Below, piece by piece: positions 8,019 to 13,468 of a DNA stretch of 13,468 nucleotides. Source of the stretch: Promethearchaeota archaeon. GTDB taxonomy: Archaea; Asgardarchaeota; Lokiarchaeia; Sigyniarchaeales; SOKP01. Made by a program: the position numbers and the translations under genes. Every line of letters begins with the position of its first letter. Position 1 is the stretch's first letter. A model generated the notes under the pieces. The model did not search any database. It had not been told where the DNA came from and saw only the letters and a list, made by a program, of their open reading frames with translations. The DNA is taken from positions 1 to 13,468 of the forward strand of contig JAUWZT010000078.1 in the NCBI GenBank assembly GCA_030615145.1, in the 5' to 3' direction.

Positions 8019-8252
8019 ATCTAAAATTCTGAATATTCTAACTGTTCTTTCTTTCTTTTTAAAATATTGTTCACTAGAAAGATTAATGAAATGTTTACCT
8101 ATAACAAGATAGTTCTGATAATAATTATCTAATTCTTTAAATAAATTTATAATATTGATAAGCTTAAACCCATCTGTTTTAATTGATGTCTCTAATTCTA
8201 ATGATTGATCAAACACAATTCGAGAAAAAATGGATACATAGTTATAATTAAG

Positions 8253-8275
8253 AAAAAAAAAAAGGGAATAATCCC
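8253..8275 (-). terminator. Hairpin plus T11 terminator of the nitroreductase-heme gene
   Basis: On the minus strand, two bases after the stop codon, GGGATTATTCCC (four-bp GC-rich stem, four-base loop) is followed at once by eleven T residues. It has the form of an intrinsic terminator and closes this transcript tightly. It is an argument against the small downstream frame being co-transcribed. Confidence 0.7.
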
Positions 8276-8277
8276 GG

Positions 8278-10188
8278 TCACATCTCGCGCCCGTTGGAAT
8301 ATGTGGCTTGATCTGCATTCTTAGGATTTTTTATTCCTACTCTTATTAAGAAATATATTTCGAATATTAAGGCATTTAGATATAGAAACATCATAGAATT
8401 ACCAGAACTACTAAGAGAATAACTATTGATAAAAATATGTACAATCATAAAGAAAATTGCCAAAAGCACTGTAGTTTTATGAAAAGCTCGAATTTTTCTC
8501 TTTTTTCTGATTTTTTTCAAAGCTAACATAATTCCTGTTAATGTAGCGAGATTAATCATTAAAATTGCAAAATTTGCGAGAACATGACCACTATGGAATG
8601 AAGTTCCGAATGTCATTAGGAAGCCATATTGAAAGAAATGAATAAGACCATTAATGTATGTAATAGGATTAATAAGGTCTATCATTTCATTTGCTAGTCC
8701 ATGCAATATAACATAATGCATATTTATCAAAGCTAAAGATACTATTCCCGTATAACAGTGCAAACGTCGCAAACGTCGATATTTTTGTATTATATATCTT
8801 TTGATAGGTTTTAAGGTTAGAAAGTTAGTTCCAATAAATATTCCAAAGGCGACAAAGCTAAAAATACTTCCTATTACAGTGAATTCAATATATTGTGCTC
8901 CTGGACTTAAATAATCGGGAGTGAGTCCTATAGGCATAATATAAACGGGGACAATCTTTCCAGTTTGATTTAAAACCTCAGCTACTTGAGTTGGATAGAT
9001 TCCACCAACAGTTACTGTACCTAATCCGAGTTCACAACATTTAAGCCAGAAATTTTGAGCGATGATTCCAATTTTATATGCTAATATCCGATACGCAAGA
9101 GAATTATTTTCAATTGAATTAAGATATGTTTGATTCATTGAAATAACTAAGGCTGCTTGAGCGCTTCCAATCATCCCACCTGATATTGATGCTCTTTGTA
9201 GACTCCCCAAGAAATTTCCAGATTCCTGTAAGATCCTATTTGAATTGTCTAAAGAATAAATTCCAGGTTCAAACTCATCAACATTTTCAATAATTAAGTG
9301 AAGTTCGATTTGATGAGATAAATTTTGAGTTAAGGGAGTGTTTAATGATAAATTTAGAAGTTTAGATACATCTTCATAGATGATCGAGCCTTCAATATAA
9401 TTCCGAACAGATCTTCGTTTGGTTAAAGCTTTTTCTACAGAAATTTGGTGAATTGATGAAGTTTCGAGTTCAACTTGTCCAGGAGTAATTCCTAAAGGAA
9501 GAAGTACATAGGGCGTTTCGGGAATATTGAGTGATTGCTGTAATTCTGATTGCTGAAAGTTATACACCGGAATTGTGCTCATATTAATGGCAATTAATTG
9601 TAAAATACAATTATCAATTACATGACCAACTTCTAAATCAACATAAAAAGCTCCATTTTCCCCATACTGTGAAATTGTTTCCTCATAATTTCCTGCAATA
9701 ATAATAAATGTGTCAATTTTCTTTAAGAGGGAAAGTGATTGATTATTTTCATTAATATATTCCATTGAAATGTTATGTTGGGAAGAAATATATTTTAAAC
9801 CATTTTCTTCTGGTAAATATTTGTAGAATCCCCTGTTTAAATTTGAAGTTCCATTATGGACTATATATAAATCTAACGGATAAATCGCGCCTGCCGAGGG
9901 TGCAGTTCGGAAACCGGAGCCACGATTAATACCTTGCATTCCCCAAAGGATTTGAGAAATTTCGTCAAGATTTACATCCTTAGTACTAAAATTATTTGAA
10001 AACTGCTGATACCTTAATACTGAATCAAGAGAATAAATGCCATCGAGGTCTGGGTTAGGAAGATCAACATTTTTTTGAGAATTGGGCAATAATGATGTAA
10101 TAAGTAGCCCTGTAGTGATTAAACCCAGTACACATATAGTTATGAATTTATAGTTTTTTTTTATTAAATTTATTTTATTTTTATTCAT
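8278..10188 (-). CDS. Tandem SagB/nitroreductase-like protein fused to a ferric-reductase-like heme-b membrane domain
   Basis: A 636-residue predicted flavin/heme redox protein. A Lys-rich N-terminus and one helix (about 14-34) anchor it. Domain 1 (about 48-240) is SagB/ThcOx-like: LWGMQGI, RTAPSAGAIYP (94-104), YGENGAFYVDLEVGH and LLPLGITPG. Domain 2 (about 250-430) is a second nitroreductase fold with the FMN-type arginine motif RRSVRNY (258-264) and GLGTVTVGGIYP (388-399); domain 1 lacks a comparable Arg cluster. The C-terminus has five helices with two H-x13-H pairs, H477/H491 and H570/H584, on alternate helices as in NOX/ferric reductase proteins, indicating two stacked b hemes. Positive charges (KPIKRYIIQKYRRLRR; KKIRKKRKIR) place both nitroreductase domains outside the cell. 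Electrons might pass from membrane quinol or the cytoplasm through heme to external flavin, by analogy with MsrQ-MsrP. The substrate is unknown. It is divergent from a ribbon-helix-helix regulator. Confidence 0.87.
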   Translation of the reverse strand: MNKNKINLIKKNYKFITICVLGLITTGLLITSLLPNSQKNVDLPNPDLDGIYSLDSVLRYQQFSNNFSTKDVNLDEISQILWGMQGINRGSGFRTAPSAGAIYPLDLYIVHNGTSNLNRGFYKYLPEENGLKYISSQHNISMEYINENNQSLSLLKKIDTFIIIAGNYEETISQYGENGAFYVDLEVGHVIDNCILQLIAINMSTIPVYNFQQSELQQSLNIPETPYVLLPLGITPGQVELETSSIHQISVEKALTKRRSVRNYIEGSIIYEDVSKLLNLSLNTPLTQNLSHQIELHLIIENVDEFEPGIYSLDNSNRILQESGNFLGSLQRASISGGMIGSAQAALVISMNQTYLNSIENNSLAYRILAYKIGIIAQNFWLKCCELGLGTVTVGGIYPTQVAEVLNQTGKIVPVYIMPIGLTPDYLSPGAQYIEFTVIGSIFSFVAFGIFIGTNFLTLKPIKRYIIQKYRRLRRLHCYTGIVSLALINMHYVILHGLANEMIDLINPITYINGLIHFFQYGFLMTFGTSFHSGHVLANFAILMINLATLTGIMLALKKIRKKRKIRAFHKTTVLLAIFFMIVHIFINSYSLSSSGNSMMFLYLNALIFEIYFLIRVGIKNPKNADQATYSNGREM

Positions 10189-10212
10189 TTTAATTCATTT
10201 TTTTTTGATAAC

Positions 10213-10236
10213 TAATGTTAATAAAGCTTAACATTA
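10213..10236. promoter_or_regulatory. Operator candidate 1: 9-bp inverted repeat over the nitroreductase-heme promoter
   Basis: TAATGTTAA and TTAACATTA form a perfect inverted repeat with a six-base spacer. On the minus strand it spans a TATA-like TTTATTAA (10219-10226) about 33 bases before the start codon at 10188, so a bound repressor would block that promoter. Confidence 0.55.
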
Positions 10237-10237
10237 A

Positions 10238-10251
10238 TTAACACAAGTTAA
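10238..10251. promoter_or_regulatory. Operator candidate 2: TTAAC-N4-GTTAA
   Basis: The second copy of the palindromic half-site pair begins one base after candidate 1. Half-site starts at 10217, 10228, 10238 and 10247 are 9-11 bases apart, about one helical turn, as expected for adjacent ribbon-helix-helix dimers. Confidence 0.55.
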
Positions 10252-10256
10252 ACATT

Positions 10257-10265
10257 TATATTTAA
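10257..10265 (+). promoter_or_regulatory. Possible TATA box for the ribbon-helix-helix regulator
   Basis: TTATATTTA lies between operator candidates 2 and 3. Transcription would start near 10287, inside candidate 3, with a leader of about 30 bases before the ATG at 10317. Confidence 0.35.
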
Positions 10266-10287
10266 ATAATTTGGAGACCATTATTTA

Positions 10288-10301
10288 TTAACATTTGTTA
10301 A
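10288..10301. promoter_or_regulatory. Operator candidate 3: TTAACATTTGTTAA
   Basis: The arms TTAACA and TGTTAA are perfect complements with a two-base centre, and the site shares the TTAAC-N4-GTTAA form of candidate 2. It overlaps the predicted transcript start of the regulator gene, suggesting autoregulation. Confidence 0.55.
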
Positions 10302-10316
10302 CTAATTAGAAAAAGT

Positions 10317-10923
10317 ATGTTGAGGGAAAAATCTAATTCCACGAGAAAAATCTGACCCAATCCCAAAAAAGCTTGTAGGTATTCGACTATCAGAAGATCT
10401 TCTTGGACGAATGCAAGAAATTGCAGATAATAGAAGAATTTCAGTAAATAAACTAATCAATAAAGCATTAATTCAATGGATGCAATCCTTTTCTTATGGT
10501 AAAAAATTAAAATATTTAATGTTAACAAAAGATATGTTTAAATCTTTGATTCAGTGTGCAGATTCTGCCAAAATTGATGAACTTTCCAATCAAATGGTTA
10601 TGTTCTTTTCAGATTTTTTCCAAAATCTAATAAATGCCCCTCTAAAACCTGAAAATTTAGAGATCTTTATTACTCATATTAGTGCTTTCCTTTCTGATCA
10701 AGGGATACGATGGTTTGAAGAATTTGAGATAGTTCAAGTTAATGATCGATTGATTGTTAAAGGTTTTCATTATCTAGGTGCAAAGTTTTCAGAATTTTTC
10801 ACTCTAGTTTTTATTAAAATAATGAATAAATACTTCTCCTATACATCCGAGGAAAACTTTCAAGAATTTTCTCTCAATTCTATCTATTTGGAATTTTTTA
10901 AACTAGAGAAAGAAAAATTATAA
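10317..10923 (+). CDS. Ribbon-helix-helix (CopG-like) transcriptional regulator, apparent frameshift near the start
   Basis: The frame encodes KKLVGIRLSEDLLGRMQEIA, then a helix DNRRISVNKLINKALIQWM, a standard ribbon-helix-helix domain. A C-terminal region of about 140 residues of unknown type, rich in Phe, may be a sensor or dimerisation part. The first ATG in this frame (10411) cuts the DNA-binding strand off. Upstream the frame is open to 10324 but offers no start codon. ATG at 10317 begins MLREKSNSTRK in another frame; removing one A from the A5 run at 10346-10350 joins it cleanly into a protein of about 201 residues. The gene is divergent from the nitroreductase-heme gene across an operator array it probably binds. 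It ends five bases before the orphan ABC tail. The ribbon-helix-helix call is confident; the start is inferred. Confidence 0.78.
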
Positions 10924-10927
10924 AATT

Positions 10928-11026
10928 TTGATGAAACGTGGAGGTACTTACGCCAAACTTTACAACACGTATTTCAGGCACCAATCTTTAGAGTATATTG
11001 ATGAAATGGGTAATATGAAGATTTAA
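10928..11026 (+). pseudogene. Orphan C-terminal tail of an ABC transporter gene
   Basis: The frame from ATG 10931 reads MKRGGTYAKLYNTYFRHQSL and ends EYIDEMGNMKI-stop. It matches the end of the intact subunit B gene at 24 of 27 residues. Nucleotide identity over those codons is about 79% (17 differences in 81), and most changes are silent, so both copies diverged under selection. Homology begins abruptly at 10929, just after the regulator's stop codon, and the rest of the transporter gene is absent. It is either the displaced original end of the upstream gene after an insertion or the last trace of a paralogue. Confidence 0.8.
10929..10944 (+). repeat. Right copy of the 16-bp core (candidate attR)
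   Basis: Exact copy of TGATGAAACGTGGAGG from 7855-7870, in direct orientation and 3,074 bases away. It marks the precise left edge of the homology between the orphan tail and the intact ABC gene. Confidence 0.5.
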
Positions 11027-11029
11027 ATT

Positions 11030-11037
11030 AAAAAAAA
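11030..11037 (-). terminator. T8 terminator for glutamine synthetase
   Basis: Eight A residues on the plus strand give a T8 run on the minus strand, 47 bases after the glutamine synthetase stop codon. There is no hairpin, as is usual for archaeal terminators. Confidence 0.45.
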
Positions 11038-11084
11038 GAAACCTTATTACTTGATAACTTCGAAATTAGATTAATAGTAATTAA

Positions 11085-12443
11085 TTATAGGCGAGTAATA
11101 TATCTGTTCCGTTCCCACTCGCTTACAATAACTCTATAGGCGTCGTTTTCTTCCAACTTCGCGTAATAGAAGTTTTTAAACGCTTGTTCTCCAAATACCT
11201 CTTTCATAAATTCTGAATCTCGGAATTCTTGTAGCGCTTCGCTTAAACTTCCAGGTAGGGCGTTAATTCCTTCTTTTATCATCTCTTTCGTTGTCAAATT
11301 GTAGACGTTTCTATCCGTTGGTTCAGTGATTTCTATATCGTCTGATAAAATTCCGTCCAATCCAGCTGATAAAAGGACTGCAAATTGTAAGTATGGATTT
11401 CCAGCAGGGTCAGGACATCTTATCTCGCATCGAGCAGCAGTGGTTTTACCGTGAAATTCGGGCACTCTTATTAAAGGTGATCTATTCCTAAAACCCCACG
11501 CAATATAAACTGGCGCTTCAAAACCCGGTACAAGTCGTTTGTAAGAGTTAGGCCAACTGCTTAAAACCGCACACATAGCTTTCGCGTGTTTAAGTTGCCC
11601 AGCGATCCACTTCTTCATAGTATAAGAAATAAAAGCCGGATCGGATTCATCGTAAAATATATTTACTCCGTTTCTCCAAAGGCTCTGATGGACGTGCATC
11701 CCAGAACCATTTATGCCATTAAAAGGTTTGGGCATAAATGTTGCTGTCATGTTATTCCTTGCTGCGACTGTCTTGACTATCATTTTAATTGTATTCGTAT
11801 TGTCAGCAGTTTCTACTGCTTTACCATAGCGAAAATCGATTTCGTGCTGTCCCAATGCAACCTCGTGGTGTAAACATTCGATCTCAATTCCAAAAGCGTC
11901 GCAATATTCAGCAATCGTGTATCTCATTTTTTCGTTAATATCGTACGGATCGTAATCAAAGTAACCCCTCATATCTGACGGTTTAAACGCTGCCTCTCTT
12001 GATTGTTGTTCTAACATAAAAAATTCCATTTCTGGCGCACAGTAAAACGTGAATCCGTGTTTTTCCGCCTTTTTAACTGCTTTTTGAAGAATATAGCGAG
12101 GATCGCCCTCAAATCTCGTACTATCAGGGTTATATATGTCACAAAAAACGCGAGCAACCTTTCTCTTGTCATTCCTCCAAGGAACAACGTTAAATGTGCT
12201 TGGATCAGGAAGTGCGACTTTATCGGATTCCTCTATGGCTCCATAACCAGTTATGGAACTCCCATCAAAGTTCTCGCCTATATCAAAAAATTCTTCGATC
12301 CTTTTCGAATTTATCTCAAAAGACTTAATAATACCTTGAATATCGGTAAACTGAAGGTATATAAATTTAATATCTTCCTCTTTAACCTTCTCGATTACCG
12401 TTTCACATAACCCTTTCCGCTTCGGATCTTCCTTTTCAATCAT
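11085..12443 (-). CDS. glnA: Glutamine synthetase, type I
   Basis: Condenses glutamate and ammonia with ATP to glutamine in the cytoplasm; a dodecamer in this family. At 452 residues it has the usual short type I length. Visible features are the N-terminal beta-grasp with D60-GSS, metal ligands E138 and E140 (PEMEFF), E194 and E201 (HHEVALGQHEIDF), H250 in NGSGMHVHQS, and E340 in ARCEIRCPDP. Also present are the active-site loop E309 (PGFEAP) and the ATP/phosphate arginines in NSYKRLVP and NRSPLIRVP. The region of the enterobacterial adenylylation tyrosine reads NVYNLT, but adenylylation is not expected in an archaeon. The gene is transcribed alone. A TATA box lies near 12522 and a GGAA-N4-TTCC palindrome near the predicted transcript start, suggesting nitrogen-linked control. 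Confidence 0.98.
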   Translation of the reverse strand: MIEKEDPKRKGLCETVIEKVKEEDIKFIYLQFTDIQGIIKSFEINSKRIEEFFDIGENFDGSSITGYGAIEESDKVALPDPSTFNVVPWRNDKRKVARVFCDIYNPDSTRFEGDPRYILQKAVKKAEKHGFTFYCAPEMEFFMLEQQSREAAFKPSDMRGYFDYDPYDINEKMRYTIAEYCDAFGIEIECLHHEVALGQHEIDFRYGKAVETADNTNTIKMIVKTVAARNNMTATFMPKPFNGINGSGMHVHQSLWRNGVNIFYDESDPAFISYTMKKWIAGQLKHAKAMCAVLSSWPNSYKRLVPGFEAPVYIAWGFRNRSPLIRVPEFHGKTTAARCEIRCPDPAGNPYLQFAVLLSAGLDGILSDDIEITEPTDRNVYNLTTKEMIKEGINALPGSLSEALQEFRDSEFMKEVFGEQAFKNFYYAKLEENDAYRVIVSEWERNRYITRL

Positions 12444-12477
12444 TTTTTACATCAATCATTTTTTTAAGTTGTGATAA

Positions 12478-12491
12478 TGGAAATTATTCCA
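12478..12491. promoter_or_regulatory. TGGAA-N4-TTCCA palindrome in the glnA leader
   Basis: A perfect 5-bp inverted repeat with a four-base centre sits 35-48 bases before the glnA start, just downstream of the predicted transcript start (about 12495). It resembles the GGAA-N6-TTCC operator of the methanogen nitrogen repressor NrpR but has a shorter spacer. Confidence 0.35.
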
Positions 12492-12518
12492 CTTTTTGAA
12501 TAAAAATGTTATATGGAA

Positions 12519-12526
12519 TTTATAAA
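12519..12526 (-). promoter_or_regulatory. TATA box for glnA
   Basis: TTTATAAA, itself palindromic, lies about 79 bases before the start codon and predicts a leader of about 50 bases. Confidence 0.4.
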
Positions 12527-12635
12527 TTTACTTATTAACTAGCGATTTATTTTAGAAAATGTATAAAAAATTAAAATTGTGGCCCAACAAAAATCTATCT
12601 TCTTGATTTTTAAAAGCGAATAGAAATTTATGGAA

Positions 12636-13468
12636 TTATAAATAATCCATATCATAACTTAACATAGGGTTTTTTTCCATACATGGAACCCCAAATTGGC
12701 AAAATTCACAACCTACAAGGAAAATATCTTTTTTTAATTTCCAGTTAATACGGCGGGAATCAGGCTTCAGAATTGAACCAAGACGCGGTACCATTTTTCT
12801 TGCAACCTTCATACGATATTTATTACATTTTACCTTATTATGTCCTTTTACTGTAATCGCATTTGCAGGGCACTTGTTAATACATTCTTTACAAATTCCT
12901 TTTGCATAATTTAAACAATTAGCGTAAGGTTCATCGCTCTTCCTTCGAGAAATTTTGAGTGGGGCATTAGTAACCACGGAGGCTAATCGAATATTACATC
13001 CTACTTCAGTGATAAGTCCTTCGTGCAAACTGAAGGTTCCTAATCCCGTAGCAAAAGCGATATATCTTTCAGACCAAGTAGAATAATAACCTCCTTTTAA
13101 AACAATTGTATAAGAATCACTAAACATCCCAGATATAGCTTTATAGCTTTTTTCTTTAAAGAAGTTAATTATTTGCTTTATTATATACCTTTTGAATTCA
13201 TTGCCATAATTTCTAGCAACGGAATAGATTTCAGCTGGCAATGTTATTTTAGGTAATACAATTGGGTTATTACCTTCCTTGCGAATCTTATCTACAAAAG
13301 GAAACACTATTGATACTACATAAAGGTCCGACGCTGACATTTGATCTTGCCCACTTGCTATCCACATTTCTAGAGGTGTTAAATGTTTCTGACCTATAAT
13401 TTTTTTAAACTTATGAAAAATGGGATCATTGCCTTGAGCAACGCCTACTAATGGATGAGAAAAAATAT
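12636..13468 (-). CDS. 4Fe-4S double-cluster protein, QueG/reductive-dehalogenase-like (5' end outside the window)
   Basis: The frame is open to the window edge, so the N-terminus is missing. At least 277 residues are present, and the internal ATG at 13367 is not the start, because the upstream frame reads GVAQGNDPIFHKFKKIIGQK directly into it. The sequence WSERYIAFATGLGTFSLHEG followed by GLITEVGCNIRLASVVTN is typical of the fold shared by epoxyqueuosine reductase QueG and reductive dehalogenases. Two cluster motifs follow: C-x7-C-x2-C-x3-CP (CLNYAKGICKECINKCP), then single C in KVKC with GCEFCQFGVPC. Proteins like this handle electrons for cobalamin-type or related reductions; this one could be a QueG relative or an uncharacterised paralogue. 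It ends about 190 bases before glnA and on the same strand, but the intergenic TATA box argues for separate transcripts. Confidence 0.8.
   Translation of the reverse strand, partial: IFSHPLVGVAQGNDPIFHKFKKIIGQKHLTPLEMWIASGQDQMSASDLYVVSIVFPFVDKIRKEGNNPIVLPKITLPAEIYSVARNYGNEFKRYIIKQIINFFKEKSYKAISGMFSDSYTIVLKGGYYSTWSERYIAFATGLGTFSLHEGLITEVGCNIRLASVVTNAPLKISRRKSDEPYANCLNYAKGICKECINKCPANAITVKGHNKVKCNKYRMKVARKMVPRLGSILKPDSRRINWKLKKDIFLVGCEFCQFGVPCMEKNPMLSYDMDYL

Larger units (their letters stand above)
7965..8277. other. Intergenic stretch between ABC operon and nitroreductase-heme gene
   Basis: These 313 bases hold T-rich termination signals for the ABC operon at the left and the nitroreductase gene's terminator at the right. 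Between them a minus-strand frame is open from 8216 (GTG) to 7983, potentially 77 residues. The predicted peptide (KTDGFKLINIINLFKELDNY region, Lys-rich tail) matches nothing I recognise. There is no ribosome binding site, and the open frame extends upstream only through the terminator T-tract. It may be a small gene, a decayed tail of a longer one, or chance. Confidence 0.3.

Noticed and set aside
8217..8318. Upstream part of the minus-strand frame running 7983-8318
   Set aside because: It overlaps the end of the redox gene and is read through that gene's hairpin and T11 terminator, so it is not a plausible N-terminus.
4307..10188. A SagB-type peptide-toxin (azole RiPP) cluster with its exporter
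   Set aside because: No precursor peptide or cyclodehydratase is present, the SagB-like gene is on the opposite strand from the exporter, and it is fused to a heme membrane domain unlike biosynthetic SagB.
10189..10316. CRISPR-like or tandem repeat array
   Set aside because: The repeated units are 5-base half-sites in inverted pairs inside a promoter, which fits operators and not spacer-separated repeats.
11586..12410. Two plus-strand frames (11586-11873, 12057-12410) inside glnA
   Set aside because: Both are antisense to the highly conserved glutamine synthetase gene and show no domain.
1..13468. tRNA genes, rRNA genes, insertion-sequence transposases or integrases
   Set aside because: None was recognisable on either strand; this absence also weakens, but does not exclude, the insertion-element reading of 7855-11026.

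Overview
The window is AT-rich archaeal DNA. The archaeal evidence is an AbrB-PhoU fusion regulator, a stand-alone Lrp/AsnC ligand-binding (RAM) domain, TATA-like boxes about 25-35 bases ahead of starts, T-tract terminators and frequent TTG starts. Gene content and protein style suggest an Asgard archaeon of the Lokiarchaeia type. That is an inference from style, since no rRNA or other marker gene is present.

Layout, left to right. A zinc-ribbon membrane protein (minus strand, 5' end broken by an apparent one-base frameshift) is followed by a tail fragment of carbamoyl-phosphate synthase large subunit (plus, 1264-1485). Next come a PAP2-family membrane phosphatase (minus), a stand-alone RAM protein (plus, TTG start) and an AbrB-PhoU regulator (minus). 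A TATA-rich divergent intergenic region with a perfect 13-bp inverted repeat leads into a two-gene operon for a heterodimeric ABC exporter (plus, 4307-7964). One of its two ATP sites is degenerate. After a T-rich terminator zone lies an unusual module. It contains a 636-aa membrane protein joining two SagB/nitroreductase-like domains to a ferric-reductase-like heme-b domain (minus), transcribed divergently from a ribbon-helix-helix regulator (plus). The intergenic space between them carries six GTTAA/TTAAC half-sites in inverted pairs. Then come a 31-codon remnant of an ABC transporter C-terminus, glutamine synthetase (minus) and the 3' part of a QueG-like 4Fe-4S protein (minus, running off the right edge).

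The most notable feature is the module at about 7871-10944. It is flanked by two directly repeated copies of the 3' end of an ABC transporter gene. The left copy completes the intact gene and the right copy is an orphan tail. Both start with the same 16-bp block and then diverge, mostly at synonymous sites. This is the pattern left when an element inserts into the 3' end of a protein gene and supplies a replacement end. The cargo would then be a self-regulated flavin/heme redox protein whose nitroreductase domains are predicted to face outside the cell. No integrase is visible, so an old paralogue reduced to its tail is the main alternative.

Two genes (the zinc-ribbon protein and the ribbon-helix-helix regulator) read correctly at their N-termini only if one base is added to or removed from a homopolymer. 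Consensus errors in the assembly are therefore as likely as real mutations. No tRNA, rRNA, CRISPR array, transposase or integrase was seen.
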